In this document: in pieces, positions 9,045 to 17,836 of the stretch
Position numbering within the stretch: position 1 is the stretch's first letter
Layout of the letters: every line of letters starts with the position of its first letter
Origin: Chitinophagaceae bacterium
Lineage (GTDB): Bacteria; Bacteroidota; Bacteroidia; Chitinophagales; Chitinophagaceae
DNA length: 45,230 bases
Assembly (NCBI GenBank): GCA_947452965.1
Contig: CANGEW010000015.1
Coordinates: 1-45,230 of the forward strand
Reading direction: 5' to 3'
Position numbers and translations under genes: made by a program
Notes under the pieces: model-generated
Seen by the model: only the letters and a program-made list of their open reading frames with translations
Told to the model about the DNA's origin: nothing
Databases searched by the model: none

Positions 9045-9599
9045 TTAATTATTCTTTGAATGGAAACGTCTATCATAAAAAAATATCAACCCTAAAATAG
9101 CACTATATGCTATTAAAGTAAACCAAGTATGATGATCTATATGAAGAGGCATATCCCAACCTTTATTAATTGATACTAAAAAAAGTCCGATTCTAGTAAT
9201 ATTGATTATCCAAATAGTAATAACTCCTATTATTGACCATAATAGTTTTTTTATCCAATTATTTTGTGAGGCAAAAACAAAAGCCATCCAAAAAGACATA
9301 ACACCATAACCAACACAATTATAAGACACAATAACTCCTCTTGCATGAATTACTCTTAATAAATAACCAGGTTCTATTACAGTTGTATATCCAAAAAAAT
9401 AGGCAATTACAGAAGCTCCTTTTATCAATGAAATTCTCAACCATTTAACATAGTCAAAATAATTTTCAATAAAAGAAGAATAATATCCACCTGGACTAGC
9501 AAGGCCTATTACCAATAATGTTAAATAATAAAAAAAGAGAAAGAAACTCAAAAATTTTATAATAAAGAAAATAAAATTCTTTTTATTGGAATATAGCAT
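9045..9599 (-). CDS. xrtY: Exosortase family protein (probable XrtY type)
   Basis: An integral membrane cysteine protease or transpeptidase of the exosortase/archaeosortase family. Such enzymes recognise C-terminal motif-helix-basic tails of exported proteins. At 184 residues it is a short, EpsI-free form with about five to six membrane helices. The three residues known to be essential in the family are visible: Cys95 in SYNCVGYG, Arg136 in NITRIGLF, and His156 or His157 in HIDHHTWF. It has an ATG start, 8 bases after the upstream GT and 6 before the carbamoyltransferase. The likely substrate is the 63-residue PID-tailed protein at 32528-32719, and no other such tail was seen in the window. 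The XrtY label comes from its association with a Wzy-like protein, a GT and a PID tail, and needs a profile search. Confidence 0.82.
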   Translation of the reverse strand: MLYSNKKNFIFFIIKFLSFFLFFYYLTLLVIGLASPGGYYSSFIENYFDYVKWLRISLIKGASVIAYFFGYTTVIEPGYLLRVIHARGVIVSYNCVGYGVMSFWMAFVFASQNNWIKKLLWSIIGVITIWIINITRIGLFLVSINKGWDMPLHIDHHTWFTLIAYSAILGLIFFYDRRFHSKNN

Positions 9600-9607
9600 A
9601 ATGTAAA

Positions 9608-10732
9608 TTAATTGAATAATTGAGTATACTGATGATACAAGCTATCAAAATCAACAAATTGATGGGCATAAAAAGAACTTCCTTCTGTCCATTGTTGAAA
9701 TTCTTCATTATTCATAGCACTAAAAAAACAAATTGCAGATCGAATATCAGGAATATCTAAATTAATATTCAATCCTGCTTTAAAATCTTTTAGATTATTC
9801 CATGGAGTAAAATTCGATGTGATAACAGGTCTCCCTGATGACAATGCCTCATAAATAGAATGACCATAATTCTCACTTAAACTTGGCATAATAAAAACGT
9901 CTGCATCCCTCAAATACATTGGAATCTTTGAAGGATGAATTTCTCCATGATACACAACCTTTATATTTTGTGGGAGTTCCTTAATTAAATCAAGGCACAA
10001 TTTCCAATATTCATTGTCTTTTACAGCGCCAATAACATGATATTCAATAGCGTCAGTTATAGTTGTTAAAGATTTCAATATTAATAAATGATTTTTCATT
10101 TTACTAATTAATGAAACCGTTAATAGTTTAATTGTATCAGGCTGCTTTTCATGAATAGGCAAATAAACGTTTTTTTGGGGAAAATTATTGGCAATAATAA
10201 CTTCGCATTCATCACCAAAAATGTTTTTTATAAAACCCTCCTCTGTCATGTCGGTTGCATGAAAAACAACTTTGTTCTGTATTTTCATTTTTTTAAGTAA
10301 AAAAATCACCAAGCGTTTTTTTGATTTTTTTTGCGATAGTGCACCAGGATGCAACATGCCTCTAATAGAAATTATTTTCTTTGAAGCTTTTGAAAATAAT
10401 AGGGGTAAAAGATTATATTGAAATGAAAACAATCCAATAATAAAAATGATATCGGGTTTTGTTGCCTTGATTTGCTTTTGAAAATTCAAAAAAGCAAATT
10501 TCGAATTCGAATAAAAGACTTTGGTATAAAGATTATAATCCAACCATGTGTTCCATCTAACATCATTTAAAATGACTCCCCCAATATCTTTGTTGCTTGT
10601 AAAAACCTTATACTCAATTTCATGATGAAACGAACGAATCATATTTACAACTGAACGAATGGGTCCGCCTGCCCTAAAAGCCGGATCAAACCAAGGAATT
10701 ACAATACAGATTTTTTTCAAGGGATTAATCAA
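9608..10732 (-). CDS. Glycosyltransferase family 4 (probable exosortase-associated GT)
   Basis: A 374-residue GT-B fold transferase. The N-terminal acceptor-side domain opens with ICIVIPWFDPAFRAGGPIRSV. The donor-side domain carries LTVSLISKMKNHLLILK and the retaining-GT signature region PSLSENYGHSIYEALSSGRPVITS, where the two glutamates of the EX7E motif lie. No ATG is available: TTG at 10732 overlaps the Wzy-like stop as TTGA, and a second TTG at 10720 would give MKKICIVIP, the more usual beginning. It sits between the Wzy-like and exosortase genes, an arrangement I recall as typical of XrtY loci; donor and acceptor are unknown. Confidence 0.83.
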   Translation of the reverse strand: MINPLKKICIVIPWFDPAFRAGGPIRSVVNMIRSFHHEIEYKVFTSNKDIGGVILNDVRWNTWLDYNLYTKVFYSNSKFAFLNFQKQIKATKPDIIFIIGLFSFQYNLLPLLFSKASKKIISIRGMLHPGALSQKKSKKRLVIFLLKKMKIQNKVVFHATDMTEEGFIKNIFGDECEVIIANNFPQKNVYLPIHEKQPDTIKLLTVSLISKMKNHLLILKSLTTITDAIEYHVIGAVKDNEYWKLCLDLIKELPQNIKVVYHGEIHPSKIPMYLRDADVFIMPSLSENYGHSIYEALSSGRPVITSNFTPWNNLKDFKAGLNINLDIPDIRSAICFFSAMNNEEFQQWTEGSSFYAHQFVDFDSLYHQYTQLFN

Positions 10733-12135
10733 TTCTTTTTTACTAAATAATTATAAACACTCGGAAATAAAAAAACTTTAAACAGATAAAAAGTTAACAA
10801 ATTAGATAGTAGTCTGCCTGCAAGATACGTTCCATCGCTTTCAAATGGAATTAGTTCCATAAATAAGGATGTTACAAATGCAAAGTTTATGAGATAATTC
10901 GGGGTGGATTGAGTAGCAAAATAATGATAACTTTTACCATATATTAAACCCAATATCAACAAAGGCAACAACATTCCCCAATAACCAAAGTCGATATAAC
11001 AATCCGCAAAATAACCCAAACTAAAGGAAACCCCGGATTGAATACCCAAATACGCTATACCGGTATATTTAGTTGCTTTAGCGGATGGCTGATTCACTTC
11101 TTTATCCGGATTAATAAATCTTGGGGTTAACACATATCCAATAATAGTAGCCCAATTAGAACCTTGTTGATATGGAATGACTGAAGGAACCCTTTCCATT
11201 GTTTTGGCTAAATGATAAGTATATTGAACTCTGTCAAAAAATTGGGCAGCAGAAACGTTAAAGTCTGACTGATTATCAGAAAGTTCTAATAGTTTATTAA
11301 AAGCAGCATTTTTATCAACAACAATTTCTTGACTTTTTGAACCTTGATTTAAGAAACTGCGATATTCTCCCTTAACAGCCGTCCATTTCACTCCTAAATA
11401 AAATAAACCTATACCCAGAATCACACAAAAAATAATTTGTTTAATATTTATTCTCACTAAAAAGAATAATGCAATTAAGATTGAATAAAAAAATACAATT
11501 TTAAAATCAGAAAAATAACTAAAAAACCCAAGCGCAAATTCAAGAAAAAAAACAATTACAAAATGTTCAATCATTTTTCTTTTAAGTATGACTTGTAAAC
11601 CAAAGAGAGTAAAGAAAAACCATTTGAAATTCTTTATACTTACAATAATTTGAGTTAATCCTGAAAATCGAAATGCTAATACATCCAAAAGGTTCACAAT
11701 GAAAAACATTACAACATACAATTCAAATGTCCTTTGAATAGAAATTTTTTCAGAGTAGTTTTTTATCTTTTTGAAATCAAAACTTGGAATTCTTTTTTGA
11801 AAATATAAAACCGGCAGCATCATCATCAACAATCCTAAATAACTATATAGTGTTGCATCACCAAGAAATTCGGATCGGTAGTTAATATCTTTATTCAAAA
11901 AATTACTTAACCAAACACCTGACATAATCTGAAAAAGATGATAAATAAATAAGAGGCTAAAAATTGTAGGCTTGTAAGGAATTTGAAGATGATACACAAC
12001 CAAAACCAGTAAGGATAAACCTACAAACAAATAAAAGCCGTTAAGAAAAAATAATTGTAACACAAATAAACTTAACAATAGAAATATCGACCATACGTCA
12101 AATTGAATTTTATTTGTAATTGTATTTTTTTTCAT
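10729..12135 (-). CDS. Wzy-like polytopic membrane protein (O-antigen polymerase/ligase-like)
   Basis: A 468-residue membrane protein with about ten to twelve hydrophobic helices and one long external loop (roughly residues 270-360, containing FFDRVQYTYHLAKTMERVPS and PRFINPDKEVNQPSA). This is the layout of Wzy polymerases and WaaL-type ligases. I start it at the ATG at 12135, two bases after the preceding stop; a TTG at 12183 would need a 46-base overlap and adds a non-hydrophobic lead. Wzy proteins normally join undecaprenyl-linked repeat units outside the membrane, but no Wzx flippase is present here. Its position two genes before the exosortase suggests an exosortase-associated role such as polymerase or ligase. 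No invariant catalytic motif can be read. Confidence 0.75.
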   Translation of the reverse strand: MKKNTITNKIQFDVWSIFLLLSLFVLQLFFLNGFYLFVGLSLLVLVVYHLQIPYKPTIFSLLFIYHLFQIMSGVWLSNFLNKDINYRSEFLGDATLYSYLGLLMMMLPVLYFQKRIPSFDFKKIKNYSEKISIQRTFELYVVMFFIVNLLDVLAFRFSGLTQIIVSIKNFKWFFFTLFGLQVILKRKMIEHFVIVFFLEFALGFFSYFSDFKIVFFYSILIALFFLVRINIKQIIFCVILGIGLFYLGVKWTAVKGEYRSFLNQGSKSQEIVVDKNAAFNKLLELSDNQSDFNVSAAQFFDRVQYTYHLAKTMERVPSVIPYQQGSNWATIIGYVLTPRFINPDKEVNQPSAKATKYTGIAYLGIQSGVSFSLGYFADCYIDFGYWGMLLPLLILGLIYGKSYHYFATQSTPNYLINFAFVTSLFMELIPFESDGTYLAGRLLSNLLTFYLFKVFLFPSVYNYLVKKN

Positions 12136-12137
12136 TA

Positions 12138-13286
12138 CTAAATAGTAGTTTCTAATGCATTTACGATTGACTCGAAATTCCAAGTTTTAATTTTATCATA
12201 CGATAATAAACCCATTGATTTAGCAATTTTTTTTTCAGAAAAATACTTCATTTTTTCTAACAAAGATTGCGGATCGCTATGCTTAAAAATATAGCCATTT
12301 ACCCCCACTTCAACCAGATCAACTGCACAACCACAGGCATCACTTACAATAACAGACATACCAGATGCCATTGCCTCATTAACAGAAAGCCCCCAAGTTT
12401 CACTGTTTGATGGCAAAATAAATACATCAGCCGATTGATATAACCCAGGCATTTCTTTTTGATTTACAAAATCTCCAACACGTATTCTGTTTTTTATAAC
12501 AGAAGGCAAATCATTAATAAAGTTTTTTAAATTATTTTCTTCAGGGCCGTTCCCAATTAATAATAAATAAGCCGAATCGTTTTTTATTTCTGAAAAAGCA
12601 CCAATCAATGTATGTAAAGATTTTACTTTTTCAAATTTCCCTGCATATAAAAACAAGATTGAATCACTAGGTATATTATATACTATCCTAAAGTTCATTG
12701 AGTTTGTTTCCATAAATCGAACATTATCAATGGCATGGGGTGCATAAACCAATTGATTGTCTTTTAAACCAACCGATTGGAAATAGACTTTGTTATGATG
12801 ACCTACATAAAAAGCTTTGTCAATATGCTTATATATATACTTTAAAAAAAGTGAACGAATGTATTTTTTAAAAAAAGAATAACTGCGTTGTAAATTCGTG
12901 GAATCCCCTCTAAAATATACCGGTATTTTGTTTTTGAAATACCTCATACATTTATAATGAGATATAAAATTCCAGCCAAAAATCAATACTGCATCTGCAC
13001 CCCAATTTTCAATATCATTTATCAATGTTGAATTTTTTATTCCAAAAAAATGATGAGACCCTGGATCACTGGAATGATTCTTGACAAATTGGTAATCATA
13101 CCCATCTAACAAAGGCACATCCCACTGGATTTCTTTATTAAACCCTGGATCAAACTTATTTTCAAGAACCGCTTCTCCCCAGGTATAAAAAACCTTTGTC
13201 TTTATAACACCTCTTTCATGCAGCATCTTAAAGACTGGTGCATTGTATTGAATGGGATGTGTAGTTATGATAGCTAATTTCTTCAA
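12138..13286 (-). CDS. Glycosyltransferase family 4
   Basis: A 382-residue GT-B transferase. The N-terminus KKLAIITTHPIQYNAPVF is the first beta strand and a typical family opening. The donor domain has FLYAGKFEKVKSLHTLI, and the EX7E region is SNSETWGLSVNEAMASG followed by MSVIVSDACGCAVDLV. The start must be the TTG at 13286: a stop codon lies three codons upstream, and the conserved strand begins at once. It lies 15 bases after the GT2 and 2 bases before the Wzy-like gene. Likely adds an internal sugar to the repeat unit; the donor is unknown. Confidence 0.87.
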   Translation of the reverse strand: MKKLAIITTHPIQYNAPVFKMLHERGVIKTKVFYTWGEAVLENKFDPGFNKEIQWDVPLLDGYDYQFVKNHSSDPGSHHFFGIKNSTLINDIENWGADAVLIFGWNFISHYKCMRYFKNKIPVYFRGDSTNLQRSYSFFKKYIRSLFLKYIYKHIDKAFYVGHHNKVYFQSVGLKDNQLVYAPHAIDNVRFMETNSMNFRIVYNIPSDSILFLYAGKFEKVKSLHTLIGAFSEIKNDSAYLLLIGNGPEENNLKNFINDLPSVIKNRIRVGDFVNQKEMPGLYQSADVFILPSNSETWGLSVNEAMASGMSVIVSDACGCAVDLVEVGVNGYIFKHSDPQSLLEKMKYFSEKKIAKSMGLLSYDKIKTWNFESIVNALETTI

Positions 13287-13301
13287 GTTATATTACAATA
13301 A

Positions 13302-14243
13302 TCAAATGGAAAATTCTTTTCTGACATTTCGAAATAACTTTATTCTTACATAGATAAATACCAATGTCAACAAGCTTGTAAAACGTGAAATAATCCTAGC
13401 AATTTTAAAAGCCTGCAAAAATCTTACTCTCACTAAACTTCTGATTAATAAAGAAAAATAAAAAACCAACTTATAATGAACGAAATAATAGTTATATTTT
13501 ATTTGTACATCTTTAGAAATGTAACTATTCAAATAATTGTACACTCGAGCATCTTCCTCTACATGATTAACATAAAATTTTTCTTGTCTACTTAATTGTC
13601 CATTATGATCTCTGATTTTTACTAATGGGATATTAATAAATCCAATATTATAGTATTTTGCCAGTTTAACCCACATATCAAAATCAGCGGAAATTTTCAT
13701 GCTTTCATTAAATAGTCCTACTTTATCTAACGCATTTTTTGTAATACAGACATTGGCTATATTGCCTGCGATTGAACCCGTATAATAACAAATTGAAGCA
13801 TGCAGATCTTTAGATATAATTTCTGGAGTATTGTCTTTGAGGATGGTGTTTTTCACGTTACCGTATTCGTCTATCTTTTCACAACTAGAATAACTAAACC
13901 CAATCGTATCAAGTTTACTATGAAAGTTAACGAAACTGAGTAAACAGCCCTCATTCATAAGATCATCTTGAGACCAAAGCTTGATTAAATTTGAATTTGA
14001 TTTTTTTATCAGAAAGTTGAGATTATAGAACAACCCCCTATTGAATGTATTTCTAAATAGAGCAACCCTATTATCTTTTATGTTCTGAAGATACTCCCAA
14101 CTTCCATCAGTAGAGCAATCGTCAACAATTAAAAACTCAATATTAACTCCCTGTTGATTTAAAACAGAGTCAATAGATAATTGCAAATACTCTCCACCAT
14201 TGTATACAGGCAATACAACCGTAATATCAAAAATATTTTCCAA
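13302..14243 (-). CDS. Glycosyltransferase family 2
   Basis: A 313-residue GT-A enzyme. ITVVLPVYNGGEYLQLSIDSVL and FLIVDDCSTDGSWEY are the nucleotide-binding strands. WSQDDLM near residue 95 is the metal-binding motif, and SADFDMWVKLAKYY is the typical acceptor-side ED-like region. The basic, hydrophobic C-terminal third (about 255-310) looks able to lie on the membrane. There is no ATG before the conserved first strand; TTG at 14243 is the only plausible start, with an in-frame stop four codons upstream. It follows the acyltransferase by 9 bases. Specificity unknown. Confidence 0.86.
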   Translation of the reverse strand: MENIFDITVVLPVYNGGEYLQLSIDSVLNQQGVNIEFLIVDDCSTDGSWEYLQNIKDNRVALFRNTFNRGLFYNLNFLIKKSNSNLIKLWSQDDLMNEGCLLSFVNFHSKLDTIGFSYSSCEKIDEYGNVKNTILKDNTPEIISKDLHASICYYTGSIAGNIANVCITKNALDKVGLFNESMKISADFDMWVKLAKYYNIGFINIPLVKIRDHNGQLSRQEKFYVNHVEEDARVYNYLNSYISKDVQIKYNYYFVHYKLVFYFSLLIRSLVRVRFLQAFKIARIISRFTSLLTLVFIYVRIKLFRNVRKEFSI

Positions 14244-14252
14244 AACGTTTTT

Positions 14253-15320
14253 TTAGAGAAACCGAGACTTATAGGCCAAAATAGGCTTTTCTAAATATTT
14301 ATAGGATATCCCACAAATTAAAAAAGTAAAAAAAAGCCTTAGAATGGTAATAATAATAAAATTAAAAGCATCATGATTCACTCGATAATTTTCAAAATAA
14401 AGAAAGATAGGGAAATGAAATAAATATATTCCATACGACCGCCTCCCTATCCAATTGATAACTCTATTTTCAAAAAGGAAATGTGTATCTAATTGAATTA
14501 CCAGAAATACCATGAGCACAATCAATAAATTAATCGCAATGAAAAAACCAGCATTCAAAATGGGATTCGCATTCTCAATAGATACAGAAACAAAAATCAT
14601 TATGAAAAAAACTATAATCAACCATATCAAATTAACTTTTGGGTTTTTAAAAAGATGCAAGTTTCTAAAATAAGCAATAGAAAGCGACAATACGCTCCCC
14701 AATAGTAATGCATCTATTCTGCAAAAAGTAAACCTGTAAAAGTCAATATTATAGCCAGTATTAAAAAATGGCATCTGATTTCTAAATGCAAAGATTCTAC
14801 ATAAAGAACTTAGTAAAACAATAACAGATAGAATAACAAACCCAATTCTTCTATTTATTTTAAAGAAAAAAAAAGTTAGAACCAAAGGCCAAAATAAATA
14901 AAAATGCTCCTCAACAGCTAATGACCAAAAATGCGACATATTACCTGAGATTTCGCCAGGTATCAAATTCGTAAAATAAAAAAATGCACCTAAAATCGCT
15001 AATCGAAAATCATACCCTTGCAGAAAATTATTACAAGAGAATCTCCAAAGTATGGCAGAAATAATAATGGCCAAAAACAGAGCTGGGAATAACCTTAAAG
15101 CCCTTCTCATATAAAAATTAATCAAGCTAATGCTACCTTTTTTAATAAACTCTTGATATAAAATCGAAGTAATTAGAAAACCACTGACTACAAAAAAAAT
15201 ATCAACTCCAACCCATCCTCCCTTATAATGCCCATAACTACCATGCAACAATAACACGAAAATTATCGACAAAGCTCTTAAAGAATCCAAGCCTTCAATA
15301 TGATTTATTCTATCTTTCAA
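14253..15320 (-). CDS. Membrane acyltransferase, family 3 (OafA/ExoZ-like)
   Basis: A 355-residue polytopic protein that probably adds acetyl or another short acyl group to hydroxyls of the polysaccharide or its lipid-linked precursor. The family motifs are visible in order: GLDSLRALSIIFVLLLHG with the likely catalytic histidine in helix 1, GWVGVDIFFVVSGFLIT, and SHFWSLAVEEHFYLFWP. About ten membrane helices follow. It lacks the extra SGNH domain seen in larger OafA proteins. The start is TTG at 15320; an in-frame stop lies three codons upstream and no ATG precedes the motif. It sits between two GT genes. Confidence 0.9.
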   Translation of the reverse strand: MKDRINHIEGLDSLRALSIIFVLLLHGSYGHYKGGWVGVDIFFVVSGFLITSILYQEFIKKGSISLINFYMRRALRLFPALFLAIIISAILWRFSCNNFLQGYDFRLAILGAFFYFTNLIPGEISGNMSHFWSLAVEEHFYLFWPLVLTFFFFKINRRIGFVILSVIVLLSSLCRIFAFRNQMPFFNTGYNIDFYRFTFCRIDALLLGSVLSLSIAYFRNLHLFKNPKVNLIWLIIVFFIMIFVSVSIENANPILNAGFFIAINLLIVLMVFLVIQLDTHFLFENRVINWIGRRSYGIYLFHFPIFLYFENYRVNHDAFNFIIITILRLFFTFLICGISYKYLEKPILAYKSRFL

Positions 15321-15337
15321 AGCAGATTAAATATTTT

Positions 15338-16603
15338 TTATTCAATTTCATTCAACGAATCAACTAATATTTTTGTAGATTGTTCTCCACTATGAAATTG
15401 AAGATATCTTTCCTTCTCTTCATCAAAAAGATATGATTGTGAAAAGAATTTCCATTCATTAAAAAATGTTGTGAATGAAGATTGAATGACACTAAGATGA
15501 TTCTGATCAAAAGATAAAACCAAGCCTGCTTTAATAGTTTCAATCACTTCCACTGCCGAACTATTCTTATTCAAAATTGCCAAAACAGGTTTCTTACTTA
15601 AAATTGCTTGAAAGACCTTGGAAGGTGTGTAGTGGGTTTCTGTACTTCCTAATATGAACACTCCATGCGCATTAATCAAATGCACCAAGACATCCACATA
15701 AGAAAACCTTTGAGGAAATTCAAATACAATCGTATTCCATAAATTATACTTTTCAGCTAAAGGCTTAATATTAAAACTCTCAGAATCATTATATAGTTTT
15801 CCAGTTCCGATAAAATAAAATTCTATCTCTTTATATTGTAAACGATTCAATGCAATTGACTTGAAAATATTTTCCAATGGCTCGTATGCTTTGGGCAACA
15901 TTGCTCCAGCATACACAAGTTTTGTTTTATTGTTACTATTGAATAGATATGGAGCCACATTTAATTGATTAACCAAATCAAAATCAGAGACTTCTGCTCC
16001 ATAGGGCATTGATGCGAATTTGCATGAAGAAAACAAATGTGGATTTCTAGATAATACAGGCAAATAATACTCTTGAGCAACCCCTGTAATTAAAGAGGCG
16101 TTTTTTACAGCGATAGGTTCTAAAATTGTTGCAATTTTTTTACTTAACCAATGTCTTGATAATATTTTTTTTGAACCAGGAAAATCATGTACCCATGGAT
16201 CAATATAATCTATACAATAATTGACTCCGGTTTTTTTTAATAAAATAGGGCCTAAAAGTGAAGTATAAAATGAAGGTATAGGAATGTATATGCAATCAAA
16301 TTTTTCACTTTGTAAAAGTTGCAATGCTCTGTTTTTTAATTGAAAAAAAGCCCGAAGACCAATATCTCCAATTATTCTAGGCTTTGTTATTTTATATGCA
16401 GACACTTTTTCAATACGAAGGTCCTTTGACAACAAACTATGTAACCCCCAATCTAAAGACTCTTCGTAGTATTTTTCATGAACAGTTAACACTACAGGCT
16501 CCCACCCAAATTTTTTTAAATGATTGGCAAAGATTCTTGGTCTATGAACGCCTGCCAAATTAGAAGGTGGGAAATGAGGATATATAATTAAAAGCTTTCT
16601 CAA
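15338..16603 (-). CDS. Glycosyltransferase, GT4/WcaI-like
   Basis: A 421-residue GT-B fold protein. RKLLIIYPHFPPSNLAGVHR is the typical WcaI-like N-terminus, where the PPSNLAG loop contacts the acceptor. IYIPIPSFYTSLLG and YCIDYIDPWVHDFPGSK resemble the DPW motif of this subgroup. The donor domain has KLVYAGAMLPKAYEPLE, and GSTETHYTPSKVFQAILSKK replaces the classical EX7E stretch. The only possible start is TTG at 16603, since a stop lies two codons upstream and the first strand starts immediately. Three bases separate it from the preceding gene. Donor unknown. Confidence 0.8.
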   Translation of the reverse strand: MRKLLIIYPHFPPSNLAGVHRPRIFANHLKKFGWEPVVLTVHEKYYEESLDWGLHSLLSKDLRIEKVSAYKITKPRIIGDIGLRAFFQLKNRALQLLQSEKFDCIYIPIPSFYTSLLGPILLKKTGVNYCIDYIDPWVHDFPGSKKILSRHWLSKKIATILEPIAVKNASLITGVAQEYYLPVLSRNPHLFSSCKFASMPYGAEVSDFDLVNQLNVAPYLFNSNNKTKLVYAGAMLPKAYEPLENIFKSIALNRLQYKEIEFYFIGTGKLYNDSESFNIKPLAEKYNLWNTIVFEFPQRFSYVDVLVHLINAHGVFILGSTETHYTPSKVFQAILSKKPVLAILNKNSSAVEVIETIKAGLVLSFDQNHLSVIQSSFTTFFNEWKFFSQSYLFDEEKERYLQFHSGEQSTKILVDSLNEIE

Positions 16604-16606
16604 TGT

Positions 16607-17836
16607 TTAATTAAATAATGATTGAATCAACCGAAACAATTTTTCCTTTTCTATTTGCCAGTTTAATGAATTTTTTCCAAGCGATTTTGATTGATTCCTG
16701 TGGTTTTCAAGAAGATTTCTGTCATTCAAATAAGCGACCAACTTCTCACTCAGATCTAATGAATTTTCTTTTTCATACAACAATCCGATTTCACTATGAC
16801 TATTGTAAAATTTTGTTTGAGAAAGTGTGCTTGAAAAAAGTACGGCATTACCAGATAACAAATACATGAAAATTTTATTTGAAAGCGCAATATCATTGTT
16901 TACATCTCTGCCAGGCTCGGAGGCTATTCCTATGTGTTGATTGTTAAGAAAATTAATTAATTCACTTTCATTCATCGGATTATTAAAAACAAGCTGTTCG
17001 ATTTCTAGCCCGTTTTCTTTGGCCAATTTTGAAAATGCTCCTTTTTGATACTCTGTATAATTGCCTACTAGAGATAGTATTATATTTTTATTGCCAGTTA
17101 ACCCGATTGCTCTTATTACATTTTCCAATCCTCTTCCCGTCCCTATAAATTGCGAAAACCAAACAAGATGTATTTTATCACTGAAAGATGAGATAAATGG
17201 CAGATGATTGGGTGTATCATTAAAGACATTTAATATCGTTACGAATTCTAAATATGGATAGTGCTTGTGATAATATTCACTAATTAGTGGACTTGAAGCA
17301 GTAGCAAAATTTAATAATGGAATAAACTTATTTTCAATTATTGCAATCTTTCTCCAATGTGTAGAATTTTCAATAGATTCTCCGCGATGATAATCTTCAA
17401 AATCGAAACCTACTTTTGCTCGATATTTCTTTGCAGCATATACAACCGCTGCTAAAGCCCCAATATTATGTCCAATATAAATATCAGCATCCATCTTTTT
17501 ACATTCTTTTTTTAGTTCTTGACTAAACAATGAATTAGATTTTGTAGCTGCATCCCATAAATTACCAAAAAGAAAAAAAACATATCTCCAAAACAATTGG
17601 CGTATACGAGCCAAGAAAAATAAAAAAAAATGTTTTTTATGAACCCCAGCACATACCCAATTTATTTTACTGTGAAGCCGAAATAGGTTTTCATCAAATT
17701 TATCAGCCCAAGGTGATAAAGGACAATAAATAACAGTAACAAGATTACCTTCATCCAATAATGCCAAAGCTTCTTTAACTAATCTTGGATTAGCAGAAGG
17801 TTGACCTGAAGAAGCGATGATTATTTTTTTATTCAC
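16607..17836 (-). CDS. GT-B fold glycosyltransferase-like protein
   Basis: A 409-residue protein that resembles GT4-type enzymes but with weaker motifs. KKIIIASSGQPSANPRLVKEA is a family-type opening, IYIGHNIGALAA and VGFDFEDYHRGE lie in the N-terminal domain, and HLVWFSQFIGTGRGLENVI marks the donor domain. GIASEPGRDVNNDIALSNK followed by IFMYLLSGNAVLFSS stands at the EX7E position. The start is GTG at 17836, overlapping the previous gene by 8 bases. A hydrophobic patch near residues 90-115 may attach it to the membrane. Function beyond sugar transfer cannot be read. Confidence 0.72.
   Translation of the reverse strand: MNKKIIIASSGQPSANPRLVKEALALLDEGNLVTVIYCPLSPWADKFDENLFRLHSKINWVCAGVHKKHFFLFFLARIRQLFWRYVFFLFGNLWDAATKSNSLFSQELKKECKKMDADIYIGHNIGALAAVVYAAKKYRAKVGFDFEDYHRGESIENSTHWRKIAIIENKFIPLLNFATASSPLISEYYHKHYPYLEFVTILNVFNDTPNHLPFISSFSDKIHLVWFSQFIGTGRGLENVIRAIGLTGNKNIILSLVGNYTEYQKGAFSKLAKENGLEIEQLVFNNPMNESELINFLNNQHIGIASEPGRDVNNDIALSNKIFMYLLSGNAVLFSSTLSQTKFYNSHSEIGLLYEKENSLDLSEKLVAYLNDRNLLENHRNQSKSLGKNSLNWQIEKEKLFRLIQSLFN

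Noticed and set aside
9045..9599. Exosortase gene as a truncated pseudogene because of its small size
   Set aside because: All three essential residues and the flanking helices are present, the ends fit tightly with neighbours, and short EpsI-free exosortases are normal in Bacteroidota.
12136..12183. TTG start for the Wzy-like protein overlapping the previous gene by 46 bases
   Set aside because: An ATG lies two bases after the previous stop, and the extra residues are not hydrophobic.
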